DNA of 23,203 nt. Source: JAJPHY01 sp040754475. GTDB taxonomy: Bacteria > Actinomycetota > UBA4738 > HRBIN12. The translations under genes and the position numbers were made by a program. The first letter of the stretch is position 1. Every line of letters begins with the position of its first letter. The notes under the pieces were generated by a model. That model worked only from the letters and a program-made list of their open reading frames with translations. It had not been told where the DNA came from and did not search any database. The stretch is taken from assembly GCA_040754475.1 (NCBI GenBank), contig JBFMCN010000073.1, positions 1 through 23,203 of the forward strand. Reading direction: 5' to 3'. Shown here one piece after another: positions 7,449 through 14,810 of the stretch.

Positions 7449-7477
7449 TTCGAGCGCGCGTTCTCATCCGCCATAAT
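7449..7477 (+). promoter_or_regulatory. Promoter of tRNA-Gln
   Basis: TTCGAG (7449-7454), a 17-base spacer and CATAAT (7472-7477) precede the tRNA by 10 bases. The -10 box matches consensus in five of six positions. It begins directly after the ispE stop codon. Confidence 0.5.
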
Positions 7478-7487
7478 CGATGGGCAA

Positions 7488-7558
7488 TCCGGGGTGGTCT
7501 AACGGCAAGACGCGGGCCTTTGGAGCCCTCGATGGAGGTTCGATTCCTCCCCCCGGAA
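7488..7558 (+). tRNA. tRNA-Gln (anticodon TTG)
   Basis: The 71 bases fold as a cloverleaf. The acceptor arm TCCGGGG pairs with CCCCGGA, the D arm is GTCTAACGGCAAGAC, the anticodon loop is CTTTGGA (anticodon TTG, reading CAA), and the T arm is GGAGG-TTCGATT-CCTCC. The discriminator is A and CCA is not encoded. The outermost anticodon-stem pair (C27, T43) is mismatched. The gene stands alone between ispE and glmU. Confidence 0.95.
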
Positions 7559-7570
7559 CGACCGGCGCTC

Positions 7571-7599
7571 TTGTCACGCGGGGCGCCCACCGGTACAAA
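7571..7599 (+). promoter_or_regulatory. Promoter of glmU
   Basis: TTGTCA (7571-7576), exactly 17 bases, and TACAAA (7594-7599) make one of the best housekeeping-type promoters in the window. It lies between tRNA-Gln and glmU and gives a short leader containing GAAGGA (7616-7621), a fair ribosome binding site 5 bases before GTG 7627. Confidence 0.6.
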
Positions 7600-7626
7600 G
7601 GGCTTGCCCCCGACCGAAGGACTAGT

Positions 7627-9075
7627 GTGCCCAGAGCGAGTTCGCCCCGCTCCCTAGCCGCGGTGATCCTTGCCGCGGGAAAGGGCAAGCGGTTCAAGTC
7701 CTCGACGCCGAAGGTGCTCCAGCCGATCTGCGGCCGTCCGGCGCTCTGGCACGTCCTGCAGACGGCGCGCGCAGCCAGACCCGACCGCATCGTGATCGTC
7801 GTGAACCAGGGCGCGGAACAGGTGCGCGAGGCAGTGCGCTCGTGGGGCATCCGGCCGGAACCCGTCTTCGTTGACCAGGGCGAGCCGCTCGGCACCGGCC
7901 ACGCGGTCCTCGCGGCCGAGGCGGCCGTGGGGGACGCCGGCGAAGTGCTCGTGATGGGCGGTGACTACGACCCCGTCACTCCCGATCAGGTGCGGCAGTT
8001 GCTCCGTGTGCACCGGCGAACGAAGAGCGCGGCGACGCTGCTCACTGCCGAGGTCGACGATCCGGGCGGATACGCGCGCATCGTTCACGACGCCGAAGGG
8101 CTCCGGATCGTCGAGGACGTCACGCCCGCTCTGCGCGAGGTCAAGGAGGTCTCGACCCTCGTCTTCGCGTTCCGTCGCGACGACCTGTTCGAGGCGCTGC
8201 CGCTCCTCGGCCGCGAGAACCGCCAGCGCGAGTACTACCTGAACCACGTGTTCCCGATCCTTGCGGACAAGGGCGAGCGCGTGACGGCGGTGAAGGTCGA
8301 CATCGGCGGCGTCATGGGCGTGAACTCGCGCGGCGGGCTCGCTGCTGTCGAGCGCGTTCTGCGCGAGCGGATCAACGCGAAGCACATGGAGGCCGGCGTG
8401 ACCCTCGTCGATCCTAGCGCCACGTACATCGACGTCGACGTGAGGATCGGGGCCGACACCGTCGTCTTCCCCGACACGTTCCTCGAAGGAAAGACCACCA
8501 TCGGCTCGGGCTGTCGCGTGGGGCCATCGGTTCGGATGCTCGATTCGAAGGTCGGCGACGGCTCATCCGTTCAGTTCGCCGTCGTGCTGGGCTCGAGGAT
8601 CGGGAGAGGCGTCGACGTCGGTCCGTTCGTTCGTATGCGCCCGGGCACGGTCCTGGAGGACGGCGCGAAGGTGGGGGCGTTCATCGACATGAAGAACGCG
8701 AAGGTGGGCCGAGAGTCGAAGGTCCCGCATCTCTCATACATCGGCGACGCCACGATCGGAGAGCGGTCGAACATCGGCGCGGGGACCATCACCGTGAACT
8801 ACGACGGATATGCAAAGCACTCCACCGTCGTCGGCGACGACGCGCGGATCGGCTCGGATACGATGCTGATAGCGCCGATCGAGATCGGCGACGGAGCCGT
8901 GACGGGGGCGGGCTCTGTGGTCACGAAAGACGTGCCGCCGGGAGCGCTGGCGGTCGAGCGGGCGGAGCAGCGGATCGTCCCCGGCTATCGGAAGCGCAGG
9001 GACGCCGAGGCCGCGAGGAATACCGGGAAGGCTCGGAGGCCCAAGACGATTCGCAAGAAGAAAGGGAACGTCTAG
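7627..9075 (+). CDS. glmU: Bifunctional N-acetylglucosamine-1-phosphate uridyltransferase / glucosamine-1-phosphate acetyltransferase
   Basis: This 482-residue enzyme makes UDP-GlcNAc, the precursor of peptidoglycan. The N-terminal pyrophosphorylase half has LAAGKGKRFKSSTPKVLQ (15-32) and PLGTGHAVLAAE; the metal-binding region reads GGDYDPVTP rather than the more usual GDxPL. The C-terminal left-handed beta-helix has many hexapeptide repeats, plus the acetyltransferase signatures HLSYIGDATIG, NIGAGTITVNYDG and GAGSVVTKDVP. A Lys/Arg-rich tail ends the protein. The start is placed at GTG 7627, which has a ribosome binding site and promoter; the frame stays open back to 7480 but that would read through tRNA-Gln. 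It is followed 17 bases later by prs, a pairing found widely in bacteria. Confidence 0.94.
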   Translation: MPRASSPRSLAAVILAAGKGKRFKSSTPKVLQPICGRPALWHVLQTARAARPDRIVIVVNQGAEQVREAVRSWGIRPEPVFVDQGEPLGTGHAVLAAEAAVGDAGEVLVMGGDYDPVTPDQVRQLLRVHRRTKSAATLLTAEVDDPGGYARIVHDAEGLRIVEDVTPALREVKEVSTLVFAFRRDDLFEALPLLGRENRQREYYLNHVFPILADKGERVTAVKVDIGGVMGVNSRGGLAAVERVLRERINAKHMEAGVTLVDPSATYIDVDVRIGADTVVFPDTFLEGKTTIGSGCRVGPSVRMLDSKVGDGSSVQFAVVLGSRIGRGVDVGPFVRMRPGTVLEDGAKVGAFIDMKNAKVGRESKVPHLSYIGDATIGERSNIGAGTITVNYDGYAKHSTVVGDDARIGSDTMLIAPIEIGDGAVTGAGSVVTKDVPPGALAVERAEQRIVPGYRKRRDAEAARNTGKARRPKTIRKKKGNV

Positions 9076-9092
9076 CAGAGGGGGACGCGTTC

Positions 9093-10073
9093 GTGGAGAT
9101 CGTCACCAAGAAGAAGATGATGCTGTTCTCGGGGACCACGCACCCTGCGCTGGCCGCCGAGATCGCCGAGCGGCTCGGCGGCAATCTCTCGCCGTGCAGG
9201 ATCTCGCGATTCGCCTCCGGCGAGATCTATGTGCGCCCCGAGGAGAGCGTCCGCGGCAGCGACGTCTTTGTGATCCAGACCCATGCCGATCCCATCAACG
9301 AGTCGATCATGGAGCAGCTCATCATGATCGATGCGATGAAGCGTGCGTCGGCGAAGCGCATCATCGCCGTGGTCCCGTATTACGGCTACTCACGGCAGGA
9401 CAAGAAGGGCCTCGCGCGCGAGCCGATCTCCGCGAAGCTCATAGCCGATCTCCTTACTACCGCCGGCGCCAATCGGGTGGTTTCCGTCGATCTGCACAGC
9501 GGCCAGATTCAGGGGTACTTCGACTTCCCCTTGGACCACCTGACGGCTCTCCCGATCCTGGCCGAGTACCTGACGAACGAGCTCGGCCTTCATCACGAGG
9601 ACGTCGTGGTCGTGGCACCGGACGCGGGTCGCATCAAGACCGCCGAGCGGCTGCGCGAGTACCTTCGCGCCGACCTCGCATTCATGTACAAGAGGCGCTC
9701 GCGCCACGAGGCGCACAAGATCGAGGAGATGGCTGTGGTCGGCGAGGTGGACGGTCGGGCCTGCATCCTCGTGGACGACATGGTCGATACGGCGGGAACG
9801 GTTGCCAGGGGCGCGGCGGCCCTCGAGCAGCAGGGAGCCGGGCCTATCTACGCGGCTGCGACGCACCCCGTGCTCTCGGGCAAGGCGGTGCAGCTCCTCG
9901 AGCAGGCTCCGATCCGCGAGGTCGTACTGACGAACACGCTGCCGATCTCGCAGGAGAAGCAGATCGACAAGCTGCGAGTGCTCTCGATCGCCCCGCTGAT
10001 CGCCTCGGCGCTCCGGGCCGTGTTCGAGGACACGAGCGTGTCGGAGATCTTCCGCGGCGACAATCAGCTGTAG
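9093..10073 (+). CDS. prs: Ribose-phosphate pyrophosphokinase (PRPP synthetase)
   Basis: This 326-residue class I enzyme transfers pyrophosphate from ATP to ribose 5-phosphate, making PRPP for nucleotide, His and Trp synthesis. Clear signatures are FASGEIYVRPEESVRG, YYGYSRQDKKG (ATP loop), VDLHSGQIQGYFDFPLDHL, APDAGRIKTAE (catalytic flexible loop region) and the PRPP-binding VDDMVDTAGT at about 227-236. The length is normal. The GTG at 9093 is chosen for the AGAGGGGG site 8 bases upstream; ATG 9117 is less likely because the conserved N-terminus would be short. It is cotranscribed with glmU. In mycobacteria rplY and pth lie close by; here the accessory minus-strand block follows instead. Confidence 0.96.
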   Translation: MEIVTKKKMMLFSGTTHPALAAEIAERLGGNLSPCRISRFASGEIYVRPEESVRGSDVFVIQTHADPINESIMEQLIMIDAMKRASAKRIIAVVPYYGYSRQDKKGLAREPISAKLIADLLTTAGANRVVSVDLHSGQIQGYFDFPLDHLTALPILAEYLTNELGLHHEDVVVVAPDAGRIKTAERLREYLRADLAFMYKRRSRHEAHKIEEMAVVGEVDGRACILVDDMVDTAGTVARGAAALEQQGAGPIYAAATHPVLSGKAVQLLEQAPIREVVLTNTLPISQEKQIDKLRVLSIAPLIASALRAVFEDTSVSEIFRGDNQL

Positions 10074-10173
10074 GTTCGCGTCTCGCGCTCCCGCTCCGCG
10101 GCGCTCCGTTCTCGTAGGAGAGCAGCCACACTCCGCGCTCGCATCCGGCGGAAGTCGAGTGCGGACGGCCCTC

Positions 10174-10221
10174 GGCGTCGGGAGGTACTCGTCCGAGTGA
10201 GCCATCAGGCGGGCCGACGCC
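10174..10221. terminator. Possible bidirectional terminator between prs and the ATPase gene
   Basis: GGCGTCGG (10174-10181) pairs with CCGACGCC (10214-10221), with a small inner ACTC/GAGT hairpin. It lies in the 191-base convergent gap between prs and the minus-strand ATPase. There is no T-run, so the role is only suggested. Nothing else is evident in 10074-10264. Confidence 0.3.
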
Positions 10222-10264
10222 CCCCAGCCGAGGTGCGCTCAGGAGTCCGCCAGCCGAGCGTTGA

Positions 10265-11527
10265 TCATCCGGCCCACAGGGAGCTGATCGGCAGCAACGA
10301 GAGGTCGTCTCCAAAGGAGAGCACCTCATGCCCCGTGTACAGGACTGCCCCCTGAACGAAGGCGGAGCCCACGCGATCGCGCAGGAAGGAAAGGGCCGCG
10401 AAGTCGGCCCGCGAGGCCGACGCCCCGGACTTCACCTCGATCGCGGCCACGCGACCGTCGGGTGCCTCCAGCACCAGGTCCACCTCGCGTGACTTGTCGC
10501 GGTAGTGGTGGAGCCGCGTGTCCGCTTCCGACCAGGACATCTGCCGCGCAAGCTCGCCTGCCACGAAAGTCTCCGTGAGCCGACCGACGACCTTGGACAT
10601 CGGGTTCGCGAGCTCTCGCTCGTCGGCTCCGAGCAGAAACGCGGCCAGACCCGTGTCCGTCACGTGGGCCTTCCGGTGCCCGACCACTCGAGTCCGGAGA
10701 TTGCGTGACCAGGACGGGACACCGGTCCACACGAACAGGGTCTCCAGCAACGACAGATAGCCGTCGACCGTGCTCCACGACAGTTGGAGATCGTTCGTGA
10801 GCGCGTTGACGTTGAGCTCCCGCCCCGTGCTCGCTGCGAGCAGGCGAACGAGACGGGGCAGGTCTCCCGGGTGGCGAACTCGAGCCACATCGAGGATCTC
10901 GCGTTGCGTGAGCGTTTGCACGTACGCACGGAACCATCGACCCCGCGCCGCGGATGGCAATCGCAGGACAGCCGGGTACCCACCGGAGCAGACGCGACTC
11001 CAGTAGGAGTCGCGGTCGATGCGCGAGGCGCCGCGAGCCGCGTCCCGCATGGACTCGGGGCTTGTCAAGAGCCGGTCGACGAACCGCTCCTTCGTCCCCT
11101 CGATCTCGCCTTGCGACAGGGGCCAGAGGTCGATGATCTCGACGCGACCAGCCAGGGACTCGGAGATCCTCGGGACCGTGAGGAATCGGGCCGAGCCCGT
11201 GAGTATGAATTGCCCCGGAGCGGTGTCCCGGTCAACTCGTGACTTGATCGCCAGAAGGATCGGATCACCGGCTCGCTGGACCTCGTCGATGACCACCAGT
11301 CCGGGAACGGAGGCGAACCCGGTCGGGTCGCGCCGAGCAGCGTCGAGCGTCTCGGGATCGTCGAGTGAGTGGTAGGTCCCTCCCATCTCGTCGGCTAGCC
11401 TGCGAACCAGGGTTGTCTTCCCGGCCTGCCTCGGACCGTTCACGAACACAACTCGAAACAACTCCAAGGAGGAGCGGACGGTGGCCTCCGCGCGGCGAGG
11501 GATGTACTCGTTGCTCTGCGTGCTCAC
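10265..11527 (-). CDS. AAA_14/DUF4143-type ATPase
   Basis: This 420-residue protein has the layout of the common AAA_14 plus DUF4143 ATPases. It shows Walker A GPRQAGKTTL (31-40), Walker B LVVIDEVQ (77-84), a sensor-like FILTGSARF, and a C-terminal DUF4143 region. That region ends in REVDLVLEAPDG followed by AAIEVKSG, a PD-(D/E)XK nuclease-like core (about 345-370). The family is widespread and mobile, its cellular role is unknown, and a defence or toxin-antitoxin role is only suspected. The GTG at 11527 has no ribosome binding site but a TACGGT box 6 bases upstream, so it is probably leaderless. Two inverted repeats lie directly upstream. The family assignment is sure; the function is not. 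Confidence 0.88.
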   Translation of the reverse strand: MSTQSNEYIPRRAEATVRSSLELFRVVFVNGPRQAGKTTLVRRLADEMGGTYHSLDDPETLDAARRDPTGFASVPGLVVIDEVQRAGDPILLAIKSRVDRDTAPGQFILTGSARFLTVPRISESLAGRVEIIDLWPLSQGEIEGTKERFVDRLLTSPESMRDAARGASRIDRDSYWSRVCSGGYPAVLRLPSAARGRWFRAYVQTLTQREILDVARVRHPGDLPRLVRLLAASTGRELNVNALTNDLQLSWSTVDGYLSLLETLFVWTGVPSWSRNLRTRVVGHRKAHVTDTGLAAFLLGADERELANPMSKVVGRLTETFVAGELARQMSWSEADTRLHHYRDKSREVDLVLEAPDGRVAAIEVKSGASASRADFAALSFLRDRVGSAFVQGAVLYTGHEVLSFGDDLSLLPISSLWAG

Positions 11528-11533
11528 GCGCAG

Positions 11534-11561
11534 ACCGTACCATGAGCTGGGATTCTGTCCC
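11534..11561 (-). promoter_or_regulatory. Promoter of the AAA/DUF4143 gene
   Basis: On the minus strand GGGACA (11556-11561), a 16-base spacer and TACGGT (11534-11539) lie 6 bases before the GTG start. The inverted repeat at 11562-11588 abuts the -35 box, where an operator would sit. Confidence 0.4.
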
Positions 11562-11611
11562 TTGATAGACCGAGAATTCGTCTATCAACTTACTGAGAAT
11601 CCGTCCAGTAA
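11562..11611. repeat. Two adjacent inverted repeats with a shared core
   Basis: TTGATAGAC (11562-11570) and GTCTATCAA (11580-11588) form a perfect 9-base inverted repeat. TTACTG (11590-11595) and CAGTAA (11606-11611) form a second. Both contain nearly the same core, GAGAATTCGTC (11572-11582) and GAGAATCCGTC (11595-11605), spaced 23 bases apart. The stretch is clearly AT-richer than its surroundings. It could serve as tandem terminators for the upstream sigma operon, as an operator for the ATPase gene, or as both. Confidence 0.6.
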
Positions 11612-11647
11612 CGAGCCGTATCGTGTCCGACGCGGAGCAGCCGGCTC

Positions 11648-11977
11648 TCAGGCCATGCCGAAGGGGCAGGTGATGCCCGTGGCCTCGGCACTCGGCCAGG
11701 GCGTGTTGTCGGGCCAGGTCGGCTCGAAGACCACGATGCCCTGCGCGGCGACCTCCGCCGGTCGAGGAGCCATCCAGCCGCCGAGCCCGTGGATCATCAC
11801 CGCGACGGGCCACGGACCGCCCTCGGTCGAAGGCGCGTACACGCTGAGCACGTGTCGGGTGCCGTCGGAGTCTTCTTGGTAGAGCACGTCGGAGACCTCG
11901 CGCACGTGGGCGTCTTCACAGGCAACCATGGCCAGGCCGACGGCCAACACCATCGCAAGGAGGAACGAACGCTTCAT
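11648..11977 (-). CDS. Short lipoprotein, likely truncated alpha/beta hydrolase
   Basis: The 109-residue product starts with a lipoprotein signal peptide (MKRSFLLAMV..., lipobox MVAC with Cys20). The rest resembles the first strands of a dienelactone-hydrolase-like alpha/beta hydrolase: VLSVYAPS, WPVAVMIHGLGGW (oxyanion-hole HG motif, residues 63-64), and IVVFEPTWPDN. The reading frame stops about 45 residues later, before any GxSxG nucleophile or later His, so it cannot be a complete hydrolase. It follows the propeller gene by 16 bases and has a GAGGTGA ribosome binding site, so it probably ends the sigma-1 operon. It may be a decayed remnant or a small surface lipoprotein in its own right. 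Confidence 0.65.
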   Translation of the reverse strand: MKRSFLLAMVLAVGLAMVACEDAHVREVSDVLYQEDSDGTRHVLSVYAPSTEGGPWPVAVMIHGLGGWMAPRPAEVAAQGIVVFEPTWPDNTPWPSAEATGITCPFGMA

Positions 11978-11993
11978 TGGGATCACCTCGTCG

Positions 11994-14129
11994 TCAGGGA
12001 CCAGCCCGTGTGGACCGCCCAAGCGAGTCATTGGCCAGGCGGAACAGGCCATCGCCCGCGAGCCACACCGTTCCGTCGGGCGCGACCGAGACCTCGTAGA
12101 ACGTGCCTTCCTGCAGGAGGGTCCAAGCGTCGTCTCGGAACTCGAACAGTCCACGCCCTGTCACGAGCAGCATCGTCGCGCCGGGGGCGGGCTCGAGCTG
12201 CATGGCCCAGCCGGCCGACACGTCGAAGGGGACGCCCTCCGCGTCGCCGTACGTGCGCCAAGTCGACCCGTCGAACCGCGCCACCAGGTACTCGGTCGGA
12301 CCGTCGGGCGCCGACGGGTCCCAGGGTCCGAGCGACACCCAGACTTCTCCGCTCGGGTCGAGCTCGATGTCGTAGACGTAGAAGTCCGGCTTGCCCTCGA
12401 CCGGCGTGACGGGCGTCCACCCGATGCCGTCGTAGTGGGCCAGCCCGGGTATCCCCGGCGACCCCCAGCCCGGCCCGCTGGACCCGATCCAGACGTCGCC
12501 ATCGGATGCGACCACGAGCGAACCCACGGGGTACACGGGCGCAGGATCCGGGATCGGCGTGCCGCCGACCGGCCCCACGATGCTGCCCGGCTGCCCGGGA
12601 TCCCCCTCCGGAGTGGTCGCCGTCCAGGCCTCGCCGTCCGGCCCCAGCGCGAGCGTCGCATGCTCCTCTGTGTCGAGCAGCTCCCATCCGGTCCCGTCGA
12701 ACGAGGCGAGTCCTCCCGACCCCCACGCCCACACGGAGCCGTCCGCGGTCGCCAGCAGGTCCCTGCAATCGGGGGGATCACCACCGGTGTCACCTATGTG
12801 CGTCCACCGGTTGCCCTGGAGGCGCCACACTCCATCCCATGGCGCGTCAGTCATCCAGAGCTCGCCCGCACCGGCGGCTGCGATCGCGCCCATCTCCGGG
12901 GGCCGCTCGTCCACGGGGACGCGCAGCCACCGTGAGCCGTCCGATCGATACAGTGCCGCCCACGTCGTGGCCCAGATCTCTCCCCGGCCGGCGACGACCT
13001 TCGTGTACTCGGCGGCACCGCCCTCGGACGTGAGCTCGACGGGCTCATGGCCGCTCCCCTCAAGCCCGTCCGAGACCGGCGTCCACGTCGTTCCGTCGAA
13101 CCGGGCGATGGCGGGCGATCCTCCGAGGGGGAAGCCGCCCGCGATCCACACCTCACCGTCGGTGACCGCGATCGACGCCACGGTCGCCAGTCCGAGCTCG
13201 GCCGACCCGTACGACGTCCACGCTCCGTCGACGAAGTGCGCCACGGCCCCCCCACCGCCGACCCACACGTCGCCAGCAGATACCGGGACGATCACGCCGA
13301 TCCCGCCACGAGGCCACCCTTCGGCAGTAACGAGGTCGGGTGGGAACAGCTCGTCCTCCGGGTACGTGGTCCAGGTGACGCCGTCGAAGCGCGAGATCCC
13401 GAGCGAGGCCGGTTCTCCCGGCGCGTCGGGCTCCGTATGGTTCGCGACCCACACGTTCCCGGATGGGTCGAGGGCGATCGCGCCCGCCCAGGTCGATGGG
13501 CGTCCCTCCGTGGTGATCTGGGTCCACGACCCGTCCTGCCAGTGGAGGACGCCGCCGTCGCCGCAAGCCCAGACCGTGCCGTCGGGTCCCTCGGCGATAT
13601 CCCAGATGAGGACCGGAGCCGGCGCCGTGATCTCGAGGAACCGGTCTCCATCGAACCTCGAGACCGTCTGCTCGTCGGAGAGCAGCCACACCCCGCCCTC
13701 GCGGGCCGGCGCGACAGCGCGCACGTCGAAGGCCGGGAAGGCCGGGTCGTCCGCGATCGTGAACGTTCGGAGCGATCCGGTGACGGGGTCGAACCTCGTT
13801 AGCCCCGGATACCTCGACCACAGTGCCCCGTCGACGTCCGCGACGAGTCCATGGAACGAGATGGGCTGCGACGCCACGGCCTCGAGCGAACCCGGCGAGA
13901 ATCTGTCGGGCGGTTCGATCGGTGTCCGGCGCTCCGACGAACGCAGAAGTGCAGCGGCGCCTGCGATCGAAGCCGCCACCAGGGCGACGGCGGTCGCGAG
14001 CCCGATCGCGACGGTCGCGACCTGACGTCGTCGTGTCCGACGCAGGACGAGGGAGGGCTCGAGAGGGATCGGGGCATGCCTGGCGTCCTCCTCCAGCAAC
14101 GCCCGCAGTTCACGCTCGAGCTCGTTCAT
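11994..14129 (-). CDS. Putative membrane anti-sigma factor with 14-repeat beta-propeller ectodomain
   Basis: This 711-residue protein overlaps the sigma-1 stop codon by ATGA, the usual layout of ECF sigma/anti-sigma pairs. A short charged cytoplasmic part (1-36, ending VLRRTRRRQ) is followed by one transmembrane helix (38-62) and an exported region of about 640 residues. That region has repeated DGxVW strands at about 100, 145, 183, 223, 285, 324, 382, 421, 463, 498, 543, 593 and 685, plus one degenerate unit near 651. Each is usually followed by FDG..W. Fourteen units fit two seven-bladed propellers, as in Reg_prop sensor domains. There is no HxxxCxxC zinc anti-sigma motif. The N-terminus resembles those of the two other partner proteins here. 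The anti-sigma role is inferred from context; a ligand cannot be named. Confidence 0.75.
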   Translation of the reverse strand: MNELERELRALLEEDARHAPIPLEPSLVLRRTRRRQVATVAIGLATAVALVAASIAGAAALLRSSERRTPIEPPDRFSPGSLEAVASQPISFHGLVADVDGALWSRYPGLTRFDPVTGSLRTFTIADDPAFPAFDVRAVAPAREGGVWLLSDEQTVSRFDGDRFLEITAPAPVLIWDIAEGPDGTVWACGDGGVLHWQDGSWTQITTEGRPSTWAGAIALDPSGNVWVANHTEPDAPGEPASLGISRFDGVTWTTYPEDELFPPDLVTAEGWPRGGIGVIVPVSAGDVWVGGGGAVAHFVDGAWTSYGSAELGLATVASIAVTDGEVWIAGGFPLGGSPAIARFDGTTWTPVSDGLEGSGHEPVELTSEGGAAEYTKVVAGRGEIWATTWAALYRSDGSRWLRVPVDERPPEMGAIAAAGAGELWMTDAPWDGVWRLQGNRWTHIGDTGGDPPDCRDLLATADGSVWAWGSGGLASFDGTGWELLDTEEHATLALGPDGEAWTATTPEGDPGQPGSIVGPVGGTPIPDPAPVYPVGSLVVASDGDVWIGSSGPGWGSPGIPGLAHYDGIGWTPVTPVEGKPDFYVYDIELDPSGEVWVSLGPWDPSAPDGPTEYLVARFDGSTWRTYGDAEGVPFDVSAGWAMQLEPAPGATMLLVTGRGLFEFRDDAWTLLQEGTFYEVSVAPDGTVWLAGDGLFRLANDSLGRSTRAGP

Positions 14130-14647
14130 GATTCCTCGCTTCGGATCAGCGTTCGAAGGGTCTCCATGCCGCGGGAGACGAGCGAGCGCGCGGCCGGGAC
14201 CGAGCAGCGCATCGCGTCGGCGACCTGGTGCTCCGAGAGGTCCTCGTAGTAACGGAGCACGATCGCCGTCCGCTGACGGACGGGTAGCCGGTGGAGCGCT
14301 CGGCGGAGCTCGTCGCGGCTCCCGAGGTCTGGGGGATCCGCCGCCGCCGCTCCGACGCGCGTGCCTTCACGCTCGACGTACTCGCGTTCGATCCGCTCGT
14401 GGCGGAAGTGCGACCTGCAGAGGTTGACGACCGTCCGCCGCAAGTAGGCGTCGAAGGCGTCGGGCACTCGCAGGTGATGGAAGCGACCGGCGACCCGAAC
14501 GAATGCGTCCTGGGCCACGTCCTGAGCCAGCTCGGTATTGCCGGTGATGAGGAACGCGAGGCGCGTGGCTGCGGGGGCCGTGCGCGTGTAGAGGTCGGCC
14601 AGTCCTCGGCTCTCCCGCCCTACGTCCTTGCTCGCGGTCGCGTTCAC
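14126..14647 (-). CDS. ECF RNA polymerase sigma factor 1 (SigE-like)
   Basis: The 173-residue ECF sigma factor has only regions 2 and 4. Region 2 shows LYTRTAPAATRLAFLITG, AQDVAQDAFVRVAGRF and FDAYLRRTVVNLCRSH. Region 4 shows LHRLPVRQRTAIVLRYYEDL followed by the helix-turn-helix CSVPAARSLVSRGMETL. There is no SnoaL-like or other C-terminal extension. The frame opens at ATG 14701, but GTG 14647 is chosen because it gives an N-terminus of the same length as the two paralogues and lies below the shared CGTCTTC promoter-like motif and a GGAGCGG stretch. Its TGA overlaps the propeller-protein ATG. Such sigma factors are usually held inactive by the cotranscribed membrane partner. Confidence 0.9.
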   Translation of the reverse strand: MNATASKDVGRESRGLADLYTRTAPAATRLAFLITGNTELAQDVAQDAFVRVAGRFHHLRVPDAFDAYLRRTVVNLCRSHFRHERIEREYVEREGTRVGAAAADPPDLGSRDELRRALHRLPVRQRTAIVLRYYEDLSEHQVADAMRCSVPAARSLVSRGMETLRTLIRSEES

Positions 14648-14675
14648 AACCCTGCCCGCTCCAGTCTTCCACGAT

Positions 14676-14699
14676 GAAGACGCGCGAGGGCGCGGGTCC
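14676..14699 (-). promoter_or_regulatory. Conserved sigma-leader motif, copy 1
   Basis: The minus strand reads GGACCCGCGCCCTCGCGCGTCTTC. The last 12 bases (TCGCGCGTCTTC) are identical to copy 2 ahead of sigma factor 2. The CGTCTT part lies about 30 bases before the start codon and could be an ECF-type -10 element for autoregulation. Confidence 0.4.
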
Positions 14700-14745
14700 A
14701 TCGCGGTCGAGATCAGAGCGGGCGGCCGTCTCCAACATCAGACGG

Positions 14746-14772
14746 ACGACGAGAGGGACGAACGCTCGTCGT
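14746..14772 (-). terminator. Terminator-like hairpin after the sigma-2 operon
   Basis: ACGACGAG (14746-14753) and CTCGTCGT (14765-14772) form a perfect 8-base stem with an 11-base loop. It lies about 40 bases past the stop of the upstream partner gene and before the sigma-1 leader motif. No T-run follows. Confidence 0.4.
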
Positions 14773-14810
14773 GTGGGCGCAGGTCGTTGCGTGCTACGCC
14801 CCCGCCCTTC

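Noticed and set aside
7480..7626. N-terminal extension of glmU
   Set aside because: The open frame runs through a complete tRNA-Gln and a strong promoter; GTG 7627 with a ribosome binding site is the better start.
11265..11813. Rest of the truncated hydrolase in another minus-strand frame, indicating a frameshift
   Set aside because: The alternative frame shows no GxSxG or other hydrolase sequence beyond 11648, so a simple frameshift does not explain the short protein.
12559..14025. Plus-strand open frame of 488 codons
   Set aside because: It is antisense to the propeller gene, is Pro/Ser/Thr-rich with no recognisable domain, and arises from the third-position GC bias of the real minus-strand gene.
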